Of a DNA stretch of 64,000 nucleotides, positions 43,962-55,580 are shown piece after piece. Below the pieces are notes generated by a model. That model saw only the letters and a list, made by a program, of their open reading frames with translations. It did not search any database and was not told where the DNA came from. The position numbers were made by a program, and so were the translations under genes. The stretch is from Pseudoips prasinana (taxonomy: Eukaryota; Arthropoda; Insecta; Lepidoptera; Nolidae), in assembly GCA_951640165.1 (NCBI GenBank), contig OX621255.1, positions 32,462,001-32,526,000 of the forward strand, read 5' to 3'. Positions within the stretch are counted from its first letter, which is position 1. Every line of letters starts with the position of its first letter.

Positions 43962-44195
43962 CGGGCCGGTTAGCGTAGATAGTAGATTCCTGCCCTTTAC
44001 GCCGCAGGTCGTGAGTTCGATTCCCACCCAGGACAGATTTGTGTGCATAAACATGTCTATTTGTCCTGGGTCTGCGTGAAATTATCTATATGTATATAAG
44101 TATATATTTACAAAAGAAGGTTTCCATTGTACACGCTCTGCTTAGTTTCCGATCAGATGGCCGTGTGTGAATGATGTCCCAGGATATTATTATGC
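43962..44195 (+). repeat. tRNA-headed SINE, family C
   Basis: GGCCGGTTAGCGTAGATAG head, GAGTTCGATTCCC, tail GATCAGATGGCCGTGTGTG. Confidence 0.82.
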
Positions 44196-44404
44196 TTTCC
44201 CATTGTTTGTTTTATTTCATATTTACTTACTTAGTTTTGTCTGTAAATTTCTTGTATGCTGTTGTTCTTCACCTGCGCGGGACTAAAACACGAAATACCA
44301 CCGATGTAGGCGACCACTTAAACCACTGCGCCAGTGTGCAGTCGAAGCTCCTTTCTATATATATATAAACAGATTACCGACGGACTTTCTTGACCATAAA
44401 GAAC

Positions 44405-44490
44405 GTGTGATGGTGAGTGGGTACCATAGCCTACACGAGGAGTATTGAGGTCAGTCAATACGGACTCATACCCCTCCTCTACAGAGGGCA
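44405..44490 (-). repeat. LINE 3'-end fragment
   Basis: GATGGTGAGTGGGTACCATA resembles the antisense LINE end at 141-260. Confidence 0.4.
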
Positions 44491-44520
44491 ATATGAAATC
44501 TTTTGCATCCTTATAATTAA

Positions 44521-44702
44521 CTAGCTGCCCCGCGTTTCACCCGCGTTAAACTTTATAAATTATAGCCTATTTTTTAATCCAGGATGTCAGCTAACTCCAT
44601 ACCAAATTTTATTCAAAACGCTCCAGCCGTTTAGACGTGAAGATGTAACAAACATACACAATCACACACTCACAAACTGTCGCCTTTATAATAATAGTGT
44701 GA
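44521..44702 (-). mobile_element. Non-autonomous Helitron (182 bp)
   Basis: On the - strand: TCACACTATTATTATAAAGG to ACGCGGGTGAAACGCG hairpin and CTAG; flanks A and T. Confidence 0.8.
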
Positions 44703-44928
44703 TAAATTGATTTGCTGTGACAATGTAGTATTGACCTATAGAGATTCAACAATGGCTCCGTGTTTGGAGCTATTTCCATAAAAACTGGCATGACATTCGC
44801 TTTAATGAAGGAACCCGTTGTAAACAACAGTGACAGTGTAAAGTCCCATTCATATCGAGTGTGTAATCCATCCCTCCTAACGAAACATTCACTAGGCCGG
44901 GAGCTTGCGCAAACGTCCAGTCACCGCC

Positions 44929-45028
44929 ATGTCGCGTCGCGTGCCGCGTGTTGCGCCCTGCGCGCTCCTTGTGCTTCTGTGTGTCGCCGCTGCGCAGGCG
45001 CATGTCCAGCCAATCTTCGATCTCACTG
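44929..45028 (+). CDS. nrf-6-like protein, coding exon 1 (signal peptide)
   Basis: ATG within CCGCCATG, followed by 33 codons and one extra base. The product starts MSRRVPRVAPCALLVLLCVA, a short basic start and hydrophobic core typical of a secretory signal, with likely cleavage after AAAQA. The exon ends ...FDLT plus G, followed by a GTGTGT donor at 45029. The split Asp codon (G/AC) joins exactly in phase to the exon at 59331. GC content is far above the surrounding AT-rich repeats. Upstream 44703-44928 probably holds the 5' UTR/promoter; no TATA box was assigned. The start is chosen because it gives a good signal peptide, and the join reads through both exons. Confidence 0.75.
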
Positions 45029-45489
45029 GTGTGTTGTGATCATTATTTGCATGTGTTTACGAAAAATAAAACATCACTTCTATTGACGGACATCTTTAAT
45101 TTCGTTATTTGAAACAGTTGTGTGTATTTTCTGTTATTCGCGTATTCTAGAGCCACTAAAAACCCGGCACAATTAATACAGTATTATTAAAAGGAAGTTT
45201 AAGGGTGGTATCAAACCATGCTCACAAAAGATTATGACTAAACAGCATAATTAAAGCCAGTTCTTTAAATATAGAATCCATTGGGTAAGGCTAGGACTAA
45301 ATACTTCTGACCTTTAATAGAACTAAATTGCATTATATTTTTTTATGTACATAGAAAATAGTCTATTCTGTTTGTTTGAATGAGGAGACCTGGTCACACT
45401 CATAAAACTAAATATAAATAAGAATAGAATAACATTGTGAACTTTATTTTCTTTGGTTTCTGGTTCGGTCTCGTAATCAAGATGAAATT

Positions 45490-45762
45490 GATATATATAT
45501 ATAAAAGTCAATGCCACTTTTCGTTGTAATGTTATAACTCAACAACGCCTTTACCGATTTGGCTAATTTTGGTCTTGAATTATTCGTGGAAGTCCAGGGA
45601 AGGTTTGTACGTAGAGAAAATTTAAAAAAAGTCTTGAAAAAGTGTAAAATCAACATCTTTTAGCAATTTAAAATATTTTTTTGTTTGAATAAATGAACTT
45701 AATAATCATTTTTTTTATTACTATGCCTTATACGTAGCGAAGCACGTACCGGGCCGCTAGTA
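45490..45762 (+). mobile_element. Non-autonomous Helitron remnant
   Basis: A 3' end of GCGAAGCACGTACCGGGCCG then CTAGT at about 45756-45760; body with GGCTAATTTTGGTCTTGAAT. Confidence 0.65.
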
Positions 45763-45771
45763 TATTATATG

Positions 45772-45912
45772 CGTGGCCTCCTACAAGGTAGACCGACGAT
45801 ATTACAAGGGTCACGGGAAGCCGCTGGATGCAAAAGAGCGGCAGTTGCAGAGGTCTTTGTTCAAAGGCCAGCAGCGGAAGTCTCTCAGGTGATATGATGA
45901 TGATGATAATAA
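45772..45912 (+). repeat. RTE LINE 3' end
   Basis: GTAGACCGACGATATTAC, GCCGCTGGATGCAAAAG, TGATATGATGATGATGAT. Confidence 0.65.
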
Positions 45913-46174
45913 GTAAATTCGTCATATTTTTCTCTCCTGGTCACAGGGCTGGGCAAAATACATGCTTCGCTTTAATCGAAATACAAATTACAAAATACTA
46001 TATCGCGAGTAATTCAAATACGAAATACAAAATATCTTTAAGTATGGTATTTGAAATATAAAAATACAGTATTTTAGCTATGTTTAATTGAAATACAATA
46101 TACAAATTACACGATACAAAATATGTAATCTAGACCAGCACGGGCTGAAAAGTAGAGGAAACAAGATTAATATT

Positions 46175-46430
46175 GACGGTCACCGTAGCCTAGTTGGTAG
46201 TGCTCCTGCCTACGAATCTGGTGGTCCTGGGTTCAAATCCCGGTAAGTGCAAGTATTTGTGTGATGAGCACGAATATTTGATTCTGAGTCATGGATGTTT
46301 TCTATGTATTTAAATATTTATCTATCTATATAAGTATGTATACCGTCGCCAGGTACCCATAGTACAAGCTTTGCTTAGTTTGGGGCTAGGACGACCTGTG
46401 TGACATTGTCCCTATATATTATTATTATAT
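46175..46430 (+). repeat. tRNA-headed SINE, family B
   Basis: Complete copy: TAGCCTAGTTGG, GGTTCAAATCCC, full tail. Just before it (45960-46130) lies an irregular AAATACAAATTACAAAATAC-type low-complexity stretch. Confidence 0.87.
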
Positions 46431-46677
46431 AATAGGTAATAATAATTTTCCAATTATTCAGTAAAACCAAAGTATTATTTCATGAACTCTAGATATTTAA
46501 ATGTACAGTCAGAAAACCAGCCTCTAGCTAAAGAGTGAATAAAACCTGTTAAAGAAAACAATATTTCTACAGGTCCTGATGAACTTGTATTAAATTGTAT
46601 GAACACATTTTTTTAAATTTGTATAGCTTTGTCTCACCGATTACCCCCCAATATGGGGAGTAATCTGTGCTTTGACT

Positions 46678-46884
46678 CCACGTGTGGCGCAGCGGCTACG
46701 ACAGTCGCCTCGCTGCTTCGTGTCACGGGTTCAAGTCCCGCGCCGGACAACTATTTGTGTGACCTATAAACAGTTGTTCTGAGTCTGGATATTATTTGTG
46801 TCCGTCTATTATATGTTTGTAAAGTACCCCGCGACACAGGGATCTAATTTCCTAGTGCGGGCGTTCTCTTTTAAAAAAAACGGT
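46678..46884 (+). repeat. tRNA-headed SINE, family D
   Basis: GTGTGGCGCAGCGGCTACG head, GGTTCAAGTCCC, tail to a TTTTAAAAAAAA end. Confidence 0.85.
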
Positions 46885-47435
46885 CTCGGTTCTCAAAAAC
46901 AATAAAATCATAATCTTCTTTACTAGTGGTGCTGTTTCCAGTCATTACTTCAAGATTTTGTAACTTGTTTCTAAGGCATAAATGGCAATATTTTGAATTC
47001 TTAGCCTCTCATCTGCTGTGATGCCTTCTGGCAACCAACGCATTTTATAATTAGGGTGGTAGCATGACGTCAATATGGCTCTATTTACTTCAAGTGACAT
47101 TTTTTGAAGTTACACTTCTTTTGGCGCGATGGAGAAAAATGATGTGAGTGAATTTTTACGATGCGCGCGCACACCGACACCAAAAAATTTAACAGCATGA
47201 AGTTAGTTCTAGGTGGTATGAAAATTGATAACTATGTTCAAGTTGTATATTAAGAAGTATAACTTCTAACGCGTGTACATAAGTACACACAAGTTTTTTT
47301 TTTTAACTTATTAAATTTTTTTTCATGCTCTCTATTAGTTATGATACAATGAGAGTAAAATGGCTCAAGTTGCTATCCTGCAGTCAATCTTATCTGGTTC
47401 TTACAGACATTAAATTACATTCAGAGCAACAATTG

Positions 47436-47479
47436 TTATTATGGCAAACTCTCGTCTACACAAGAGTTTGCCATAATAA
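47436..47479. repeat. Perfect 17-bp stem hairpin
   Basis: TTATTATGGCAAACTCT (47436-47452) and its exact complement (47463-47479), loop CGTCTACACA. Confidence 0.85.
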
Positions 47480-47504
47480 TCTTTATTTTTGTTACTGATT
47501 TAAT

Positions 47505-47700
47505 AGGTCTTCCACCGAGGAGACGCTAAAGTTGTCACTCTCAGGTTGTGGTTGAAAATCAGTTTTCCGCTGGTGCTGCTTTATGCAATGCCACGGTACC
47601 CAAACAGAACCGCACCCTATTTTTGTTCCGAAGCGGCGCACTATGTAAGATGCGCTTATTATTAATGACATATAGTTATAAGAATTAGTCATATTATATT
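47505..47700 (-). repeat. Degenerate repeat, pair with 56270-56390
   Basis: Shares CAGTTTTC, GGTGCTGC, the CGCACCCTATTTTTGTTCC step and a CGCAC-type end with 56270-56390 (there on the same + strand). Could be a decayed coding piece (FGTKIGCGSVWVPW on the - strand); family unknown. Confidence 0.4.
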
Positions 47701-47814
47701 TGCCAGTACAGTTTTAAGAAGTAGTTAATAAGTTCATCACAATTTGTTTAATAAGCTGTGTTTTAATATTTATAAGCGCCGATGTTTCTGAGCAAAAATA
47801 AGTAATATTTTCTT

Positions 47815-48060
47815 CTTTTTTTTTCTATCAGCCTGAGATCGTCTACTTCTGGATATAAGCTTCCCCCAAAGGTTTTTATAACATTGCCGTTGATGGGATT
47901 TGCCGTAGTCACCGCGCTTGACATGCGAGTTGGTGTCCGCAGGTGATAGCTAGTACAAAAGACGACTAAGCGATACATCAGGTAGTTTGCTGCCCAACTA
48001 CCTGATGTATCGCTTAGTCGTCTTTTGTGACACCCACGGAATGGTATAGGATGGCCCTTT
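47815..48060 (-). repeat. Family E retroelement end with hairpin
   Basis: CTATCAGCCTGAGATCGTC to CACCCACGGAATGG; landmarks as at 24266. An inverted duplication has turned its middle into a long hairpin. Confidence 0.6.
47955..48028. repeat. Perfect 33-bp stem hairpin
   Basis: Arms 47955-47987 and 47996-48028 match base for base around an 8-nt loop (TGCTGCCC). The arm is the family E string with CTACCTGATGTATCGCTTAG. Confidence 0.9.
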
Positions 48061-48102
48061 AATTACGTAATTTAATCATTATGAGAACAAAAGTAACATT
48101 TA

Positions 48103-48346
48103 ACGGTCACCGTAGCCTAGTTGGTAGTGCTCCTGCCTACGAAGCTGGTGGTCCTGGGTTCGAATCCCGATAACTGCAAATATTTGTGTGATGAGCACGA
48201 ATATGTGTTTCTGAGTCATGGATGTTTCTATGTATATAAGTATTTATCTATCTATATAAGTATGTATATCGTCGCCTGGTACCCATAGTACAAGCTTTGC
48301 TTAGTTTGGGGCTAGGATGATCTGTGTGACATTGTCTCTATATTAT
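48103..48346 (+). repeat. tRNA-headed SINE, family B
   Basis: Complete copy, GGTCACCGTAGCCTAGTTGG head to the ACATTGTCTCTATATTATT end. Confidence 0.87.
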
Positions 48347-48481
48347 TTTTATTTTACTTGTGTACCCATGGGGGTTTGTTACTTTTTACTTTACCAAGTT
48401 TTTGTTAAATTATAGAAGCTAAACTTGCACAGAAGATTATTATAGGAACGTAAGACGAATCTAATTCAAGTGTTTTTTTTT

Positions 48482-48610
48482 TAAATAAATAAATAAAAAG
48501 GTTGTTTATTCACGTAGACTTTAAAAAGCGCTTGTAAATCAAAACATGTTTGTACTAATATAGTTAAGTAAACATAATTATTTCTAGTTACATAAACATA
48601 TTTACACACA
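48482..48610 (-). repeat. LINE 3'-tail fragment (antisense)
   Basis: TTTATTCACGTAGACTTTAA, GCGCTTGTAAATC, as at 7085-7205. Confidence 0.55.
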
Positions 48611-48944
48611 GATTGTTAAAACATTTATAAAAAGTATTTTACCTCTATAATGAATAATATTTAGCTAGTTTAGGTGTAATAATTAAACCTATATTGTAAC
48701 AATACCAATATTCTTATCAATTTCATCAACCGTCTGTCCGACTGTCGATCTGACTGATTGTCCTCTGACTTGATTTATGAAATCATACGTATCAGGCAAT
48801 AGCAAAGCTTGACCTTTAAAATCTTCAAACTTGACACACAGAATAAACATAATTTGGCAAAGATTGTCAAATTTTAGAGTTGTAATCTATTCCTAGAAAA
48901 GAGGAGGCCATTAATTCCACGGCATATTCTTTTTGTATATAATA

Positions 48945-49313
48945 ATAATAATGTCCTCGAGGGCGAATTTGGGCCACGTCGGCCAGTCTCGAAGGGACTA
49001 GCCATGTGCGCGGGACATTTATAGGGCTCAAGCGTGTATTTAAACAGAGAGGCACTTTCTATTCCATCAGTTTCATGATCCGATGGGACGAATAGCGACA
49101 CGACTGGAAAGAGGTCAGGAACAATACCGACAGCTTTACGTGCTCTCCGAGGCACGGAGGTGTAATACCGCCAACTCCCAGTCTTCGGGCTGATACTGAG
49201 AAATTTTCTTATTTACACAATAATCCCAAAATCATTTTTGGATGCGACCCGGGATTTGAACCCAGGAACTCTTATCTGCGGTTGAACACGCTACAGCTAG
49301 ACCAGCAAGGCAG
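48945..49313 (-). repeat. tRNA-headed SINE, family A
   Basis: Full-length reverse copy; head with GGTTCAAATCCC and GTCTAGCTGTAGCG on the - strand. Confidence 0.85.
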
Positions 49314-49383
49314 TCAAGTTTAGTGTATATTGTCGATCGATTACTTGGTTGTTTGTGAATTGAATTTGATCAATGTTTGTTGC

Positions 49384-49610
49384 TGATGCTCTCACCGGTC
49401 CGTAAGTGATAGGGGAGGTCAAGCAACTAGGCTCACGGTCAGTCCATAGATGGGTGAGCGCCAAAGTGGTTTAATTTGTGAGGGTCTCCGTTACGTTAAG
49501 CTGTCAGTCCCGATTGTAGCTATTAGGCAGCAATCGTTAAGCCATGTCAGAGCCCAATGGGCGGCATGAACATCTCTGACTCTAGAGTAACCACTGCCCA
49601 CACGATAAGA
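49384..49610 (+). repeat. 5S-derived SINE
   Basis: GATGCTCTCACCGGTCCG, GTCAAGCAACTAGGCTCACG, GATGGGTGAGCGCC, then the same body as 37652-37925, ending CACACGATAAGAACC. Confidence 0.78.
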
Positions 49611-49769
49611 ACCAGATTAACAACTTAGGTTTTATACGTCTTTCAATAACTTGTGTATTTGTGCAGTCGCCAAACTCGCAATTGAGTAGTAAAGTCTAAT
49701 GTAATATTAAGCTTAGATTATAAGAAAACTCATGCACGAAGAGAAATTACTGTGGTGGAAATTAATGTG

Positions 49770-49850
49770 TGTGGTGTGTTGGTTTAGTTGCTAGTGATCC
49801 GGGCTGTTAAGCCAGATGTTGTGGGTTCGAATCCCATCCCGGACAAACCT
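49770..49850 (+). repeat. tRNA-like SINE head
   Basis: GGTGTGTTGGTTTAGTTGC and GGGTTCGAATCCC with a CCCGGACAAA end, a tRNA-like A/B-box pair without a known tail. Confidence 0.5.
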
Positions 49851-49887
49851 TATTATGATTATGTGTTTTCAAATAATAATTAAGAAA

Positions 49888-50245
49888 TATATAAGTCCAA
49901 TCTGTGCCCGCGATTTCGTTCGCACATTTTGTAATGACTCCGTTAATGTAACATCACAATTCACATAAACCTTACAAACTTTCATCTCCTATTCCCTATT
50001 GTTCTTTTACATCCTTGAGGGTAAAACTTTGATTGAATCGAATATCGAATCTACAACCTAAAAATTTTACAAGCTTCAAGTTCTAAAAATGACCACACAA
50101 CTTTTCATCCCCCTTTCAACCCTTTACAACCCCTTGTTCGGATTGAAAAGAAGCCTATTTCCTTTCTCGGGCTCTAGACTATCTGTGTACCAAATGTCAT
50201 TTAAATCGGTTCAGTAGTTTTGGCGTGAAAGCGCGACAGACATGT
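49888..50245 (-). mobile_element. Helitron 3' fragment
   Basis: Left end AATCTGTGCCCGCGATTTCG is the decayed terminus of the 26815-type Helitron family; the body includes a TTCATCCCCCTTTCAACCC line. Confidence 0.6.
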
Positions 50246-50335
50246 TTATCAGTTGTCTGGTTGCTATGGTGAACGCTCTGCCTCGTTTGGGATCAGATGT
50301 CGTGTGTTAGTGGTCCCGAGACAGTTATTTATAAG
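50246..50335 (+). repeat. SINE family C tail
   Basis: TTTATCAGTTGTCTGGTTGC and CTCGTTTGGGATCAGATG. Confidence 0.6.
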
Positions 50336-50615
50336 AAACTGCATTTAAGCCGATGAGTCAGTCTGTCCATGCGAACTGCCTATAACATATATACATTGTT
50401 TTATCCTTAAGTGGGTTCCACGCAGTAGGAAAATAACAAGCTCCTTACCCAGTTATTTTCCTACCACATGTTTTTATATTTAATACTATACAAGTAGTGA
50501 GCGCAAAAAGCTCTCAGACAGTAGTTTGTTAATTTGAGTGCATTTGAAAATGGACTGAGGGCACTCTAATGGGGTTTGTGCCAAAGGCTGGGAGAGGGGC
50601 TACAGGCACGGGATA

Positions 50616-50855
50616 AGATAAGATAAGATATTTTATTTGTCCAAACTTGAGTATACACACAATTTGCATGCAAGATAGTAATAAACTTAAGATTTAACAG
50701 TCATGTTTGCCATATCCACATGGCGTACAAATTTTCGCTAGGTTCATAGACCTGCACTAATATTTAATACAAAGAAGAAGGGGTGACACGTCAGGGACAG
50801 GGGGCCAACAGGATCCTACCCTACCCTAACCAGCAGTTTTCTAAGCTACCTAGGT
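50616..50855 (-). repeat. LINE 3' end with (TCTTA)n tail
   Basis: On the + strand GATAAGATAAGATATTTTAT opens the fragment; on the - strand this is a tandem tail after GGACAAATAAAATATC. The rest is decayed. Confidence 0.5.
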
Positions 50856-50865
50856 GAGCGAGCTC

Positions 50866-50963
50866 GTGATCCGATGGGATGACTAGTGACACGACCAGAA
50901 AGAGGTCAGGCATAGGACCAACGGCTTCACATGCTCTCCGAGGCACGGGGGTATTACACCGCC
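50866..50963 (-). repeat. SINE family A body fragment
   Basis: CGATGGGATGACTAGTGAC and GAGGCACGGGGGTATTACAC. Confidence 0.65.
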
Positions 50964-50984
50964 ATAATTATAGAACACACTTTA

Positions 50985-51157
50985 ACTGATAAACTACATA
51001 ATATACTTTTCTTTTGTAAATACATAGATAAAGAATTACAGCCAGAATCAGGACAAACAGACTTGTTCATGTACGTAAATATATGTACTGGGTGGGAATT
51101 GAACCCTCGACCTGCAGCGTTAAAGGCAAATATTAACCACGCCAACTAGCCCGTAAA
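50985..51157 (-). repeat. SINE family C, head and body
   Basis: GTGGGAATTGAACCCTCGAC and GCCAACTAGCCCG mark the head on the - strand. From 51160 to 51545 nothing recognised. Confidence 0.7.
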
Positions 51158-51550
51158 ACACACGACTCTAGTAGTCAGGGATTGGTCGTACGCTGTAGAA
51201 GGACGCCGTCGTTTTGTTACTCGTCACACATGATACTCGTCTCCACAAAATCAGTAACACTTTTATGGGGCAGTGTTTACGCTTCTACAACAACTTCCCA
51301 ATGACATCAGAAAACTGTCAATCAACAAATTGAAAAAAAAAAATTAAACCCAAATTGTGTATCAAGGCAAATGACGAAATTTCTGACTAAACAAACAACA
51401 TATGTCTATAACTCTGTTCCGAAAGATGCATATGTTTTTAAATCGTACTGTTTGTGAGTGAAACATACAACCTAATGAACCTAACGACAGACTTTTTGTT
51501 AGAAAACATAACATGCCTTATATTTCTCTTAACGTTTGTTAAGAGAAATT

Positions 51551-52007
51551 CACAGAGTGGAAGTGCGCAGTAAAAAGCTCTTTTATTCCTTTTCTTGTTT
51601 CTTAGGAAAAATACTGTCAGGCGTTGTGGAAATATTGTTGAATATACCTATATTCACTAAAAAGATTAACATAAAATCGGTTATAAAAATAAAGTGCAAT
51701 TACCTACAATGAAGTATATATGTTACAGTCAAAACCACTTCAGACTGCAAAAAATAGGCAGATGTATTTTTGACAGCTGCCAGCTTAACTAAAGGCATCT
51801 GTTAAAAAATTCTTTAGCCTAATTTTAGCAGTCAAAAGTAGTTTTGACTGTAACATATATACTTCATTGTAGGTAATTGCACTTTATTTTTATAACCGAT
51901 TTTATGTTAATCTTTTTAGTGAATATTTCCACAACGCCTGACAGTATTTTTCCTAAGAAACAAGAAAAGGAATAAAAGAGCTTTTTACTGCGCACTTCCA
52001 CTCTGTG
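51551..52007. repeat. Large ~457-bp palindrome
   Basis: The outer arms (about 51551-51735 and 51841-52007) are nearly identical inverted copies (CACAGAGTGGAAGTGCGC against its complement), differing by an ~18-bp indel (TGTTGAATATACC part, left arm only). The inner ~105 bp is also self-complementary but more diverged. The right arm ends in Jockey-type LINE sequence. Confidence 0.88.
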
Positions 52008-52165
52008 GAATCATTTAATTTTAACCGCGGAGGGTTTTCCCGATCCGGTATGACATGGCAACCTTCAAGAAGCGAGCCTATTCCTTTTGCAATGGCCGGC
52101 AATGTTCTTGTAGGCCCTCTGGTGGCCAGTGATGATTACTTACTTATATAAAAAAGAAATAAAAA
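51985..52165 (+). repeat. Jockey-type LINE 3' end
   Basis: CTCTGTGGAATCATTTAA, CGATCCGGTATGACATGGC and AAGAAGCGAGCCTATTCC match the end of the 3671-6735 element. Confidence 0.8.
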
Positions 52166-52249
52166 AAGTAATTCTCCAATCATTACAAAAATTCAATGGT
52201 ACTAAATAATATTTGTAATTATTGGATTCTAATAAAAGAACCATAACAA

Positions 52250-52312
52250 AAATGGGAGGCCTTTGTCCGGCAGTCTGTCTTTCAACTGATCATATCATCG
52301 GCTGATGAATAT
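52250..52312 (+). repeat. RTE LINE 3' end fragment
   Basis: GGGAGGCCTTTGTCCGGCAG, then TGATCATATCATCGGC. Confidence 0.45.
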
Positions 52313-52558
52313 AAATCACTACAATACACTACTACAATTAGATTTTTGATCTTCCTTGACAGTAATAGATTTATTATATGAATATTAACTTTAATTTGTT
52401 TTATTTAATTTTCAATTAATTTTACATATAAATGAACATAGCTTCATTACATTCCATTAACTTTACACCTCTATTTCCGGCGGGATGTATTATATTGTTT
52501 AACACATAAAGGATATTACACCAACACTAAAGTCAATAGTTCAAGTTGAAGTACGGTA

Positions 52559-52608
52559 CTGTTCAGGATGTAAATTGCATCGTACAATGTAATTAACATC
52601 CTGAACAG
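52559..52608. repeat. 13-bp stem hairpin
   Basis: CTGTTCAGGATGT and its exact complement, 24-nt spacer with further weak pairing. Confidence 0.75.
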
Positions 52609-52682
52609 GTCTAATAGCCAAGTAACCTGCCCGCGAATATGGCTAGCAAAAATATCAATGAAAACTAATCTTTTTTATGTAA

Positions 52683-52905
52683 ATTTAATAATAATAATAT
52701 CCTGGGACATTATTTACACACGGCCATCTGATTCCAAACTAAGCAGAGCTTATTTTTGTAAATATTTACTTAAATAAATAATTACACCCAGACTCAGGAC
52801 AAACACACATGTCCATGCATACAATATCAGTCCTGGGTGGGAATCGAACCCACGACCTCCGGCATGAAAAGCAAGCATTTGCCAAACCACGCCAACATTA
52901 TATGT
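52683..52905 (-). repeat. tRNA-headed SINE, family C
   Basis: GGCCATCTGATTCCAAACTA to a head with GGTTCGATTCCC and GGCGTGGTTTGG on the - strand. Confidence 0.82.
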
Positions 52906-53061
52906 ATGTACGTGGGCAAGCCCCTACAAGATGGACCGATGATCTTGTGAGGGTCGGTGGAAGCCGCTGGATGCAGGTAGCGCAAGACCGGCAATTGCGC
53001 GAGATCTTTCGGGATACCTTTGTCCAGCAGTGGGCGTCTTTCCGCTGATATGATGATTTAT
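52906..53061 (+). repeat. RTE LINE 3' end
   Basis: ATGGACCGATGATCTTGTG, GCGCAAGACCGGCAATTG, TGATATGATGAT. Encodes the WTDDLV tail. Confidence 0.75.
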
Positions 53062-53731
53062 TTTTTTACAGAATTGCTAGCCTCCTCATTTTTGAAGCTG
53101 GATAAAAAAGTAAAATTCAAAACTGCTGGTAGCACAGTTCAAGTTGAAGTTCATAGGAGCCACGCAGTCGTTACATAAGGGTCTATGCAAATACGCGGTG
53201 TGCAAGCCAATCGGTCCAGTTCCGTTTGTGATGAAAGTATTACATCTGGGCGGTGCGCGGTGTCGGCAACGCGCTTACGTGCCTCGCCAGTTTGTTCACA
53301 CTATTAATATCTCGATGCGCCAGTCAGCGTTGCTTCACTTTTAATTTGACTGCCCCGAGAGAGATGCGGTTAGAGGAATTACTACAGCCGAGGCTGTCTC
53401 GTACATATGTAGGTCGCTCATTCTTTTATTTCTCATACAAAATAGGTTTCTCTTCAAACACGATACGGGCGGATATAGTAGATTTATTCCAAAATATTTG
53501 CACATAATTGTAGAAAGATGGACTTAATGCCATGGGCATTTCTTAAACATAAAAAAATGTACGATACTACATTTTAGTCAAAAGAACAATATATCCCTTA
53601 ACACGTCTTTCTATTTTCATCTTATATATGTTGTATGTATGTACACGTTCCATCACCTTAGTCAAGCTCACAATGCAATACATAAAAATAGTTGAATACA
53701 GTATTAAAATAACAAAAATATTTTGACAAAA

Positions 53732-53841
53732 GCCTCCTACACACTATGCGGCTAGCCGCAATGCGGCCAGCCGTGCGGCAGACCGTACTCAGATATTTGT
53801 TCGACAAAAGTATTCCGGCTAACTGCATAGTGCATGGAGGC
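53732..53841. repeat. 110-bp MITE
   Basis: Inverted ends GCCTCCTACACACTATGCGG and the complement ending GCACTATGCAGTTAGCCG on the other strand (about 21 of 26 match). The interior is GC-rich CGGCCAGCCGTGCGGC. Confidence 0.7.
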
Positions 53842-55369
53842 ATAAGTCCGTCCGTGCGGTCTGTTTCGTCACATATATTTTTTTTTGTCCTTAAATAAGT
53901 AATAAACAGCAAGTTACCTACTAAGTTACATTTAGCCCTACTACTTATACTAGAATTAAAAAATTGAAGGCAACGAGCAGTTGGCTAGCTCAAAGGTTAG
54001 CTTAATTTAAGCGACTAATGGGGGCATGAGGGCACCCTTATGGGGTGTTTTATTGATATAATTTTCATATTACTACGAATTTTCCTACGTACAAAAACCT
54101 ATTAACAATGACTAAGTTTAAGAAGCTAAAGTCTTACGTCAAAGAGAGTAAGGCCTCTTGTCCCTCGTTCCAAATGCCTAACAAGTACCCTTTCTAATGC
54201 AATCAAATTCCATTCAGAAACAATTTGATTCTAAAATATCATAGTAATAGGTTAACACATTCGTCGATTGCTTAGTGGTCACGCTTTGCGCAAATGCGAC
54301 CTCGATGCCTACTGGACTTGGAGGTTTCAACTATTCGACGATATTATTTGGGTATTACTTTTTAATATGCTTATCAAACTCCTGGCTAACGTTGTAATCA
54401 AATGAACATACCTAAGTGTACAGAACTGTGTCATATTCGTTATTCATACCAAGTTAGACTAAATATTTAATATTATGCAACAGTTTTGGTATGGATTACA
54501 TAAAAATCATACCATTCAAATAGATATAAGACCTTTTATAAAACACTCATATTTTATCAAGTAAGCAACATTAATTTGAAAGTATAATTATAACACAGCA
54601 ACAAAATTTTACTATTTATATTTATTTTTGTGTTTATTACGTGTTTAATATACATATCTGTTGTAGCTATGGTTTCTTACTAACGGAGTTCTTCGAATGT
54701 GAAGGGAATTTTAAACTATAAAAATATACACAACTCAGTACACTTTAAGCATGTCACACCAACTAATTGTCAATGTTTGTAGTGGTAATGGGTGACGGAT
54801 CCTTCCCTAAAATGTGGCGAGGGAGAAGATGGATATGTGTCCACACATCATAATGCAAATGGGTACGCTGCCTATAATTGGGTATGTAGTTAAGGCCTCT
54901 GGTTGTTTTTATGTTAATTGTTACTTACTTAGCAAACATGTGTGGATGCACCCGCTGTTAATTCAATATATAAGGGATTTACCTACTAGCTTCAATTTTT
55001 TTTCAAATTTTATTCCATAAAAATATTACATTTGTGTGGAATCGTCATATTTTTTTACCCTACCGTGCAGTGCATGACGTGGAAGCTACTGAGAAACACT
55101 GCCAGCAAACTCAGTAGGAATCCTTTTTTAAAATAAAATATACTTAAGATTAATTACAATCATGTGTGTTGACTCAGAACAACTCAATCCCAAGCACTTT
55201 TATGACTTAAATAATCAGAAATTTTGTAATATGCCCTGCTACACAATTTGGCTTTAATAATTCTTTTAAACTTATTCGTAGACAATTCTCTAATATCATT
55301 GGGAAGTTAGGAAGTAGAGACGGGTAGTATGCAATATGAGATTATTCTTATATCTAGTATTACTAGTAG

Positions 55370-55580
55370 GGGACTGTCAGGCAACCCTAAAATGGACTGT
55401 ATTTGCGGAGCATCGGTCCAATCCATGGCCCATCTAACATCGTGTCCAGCCTGCCCTGCCACATGTTCATGGCACGACCTTAAAAATGCCACAAGCAGGG
55501 CAATCACTGTGGCCACGTTCTGGGCCACAAAAATTTAACAAGTTTGCCATCGAATCGCTAAGAAGAAGAAGATCTAGTAT
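55370..55580 (+). pseudogene. LINE C-terminal fragment
   Basis: Encodes KMDCICGASVQSMAHLTSCP and a CSWHDLKN tail, the Cys/His-rich C-terminus after RNase H in I/R1-type LINEs; ends in AAGAAGAAGAAG. Sister copy at 40828. Confidence 0.7.

Noticed and set aside
53144..53507. Two overlapping + strand frames as a possible host exon
   Set aside because: No splice signals in phase with the flanking nrf-6-like exons and no recognised protein motif.
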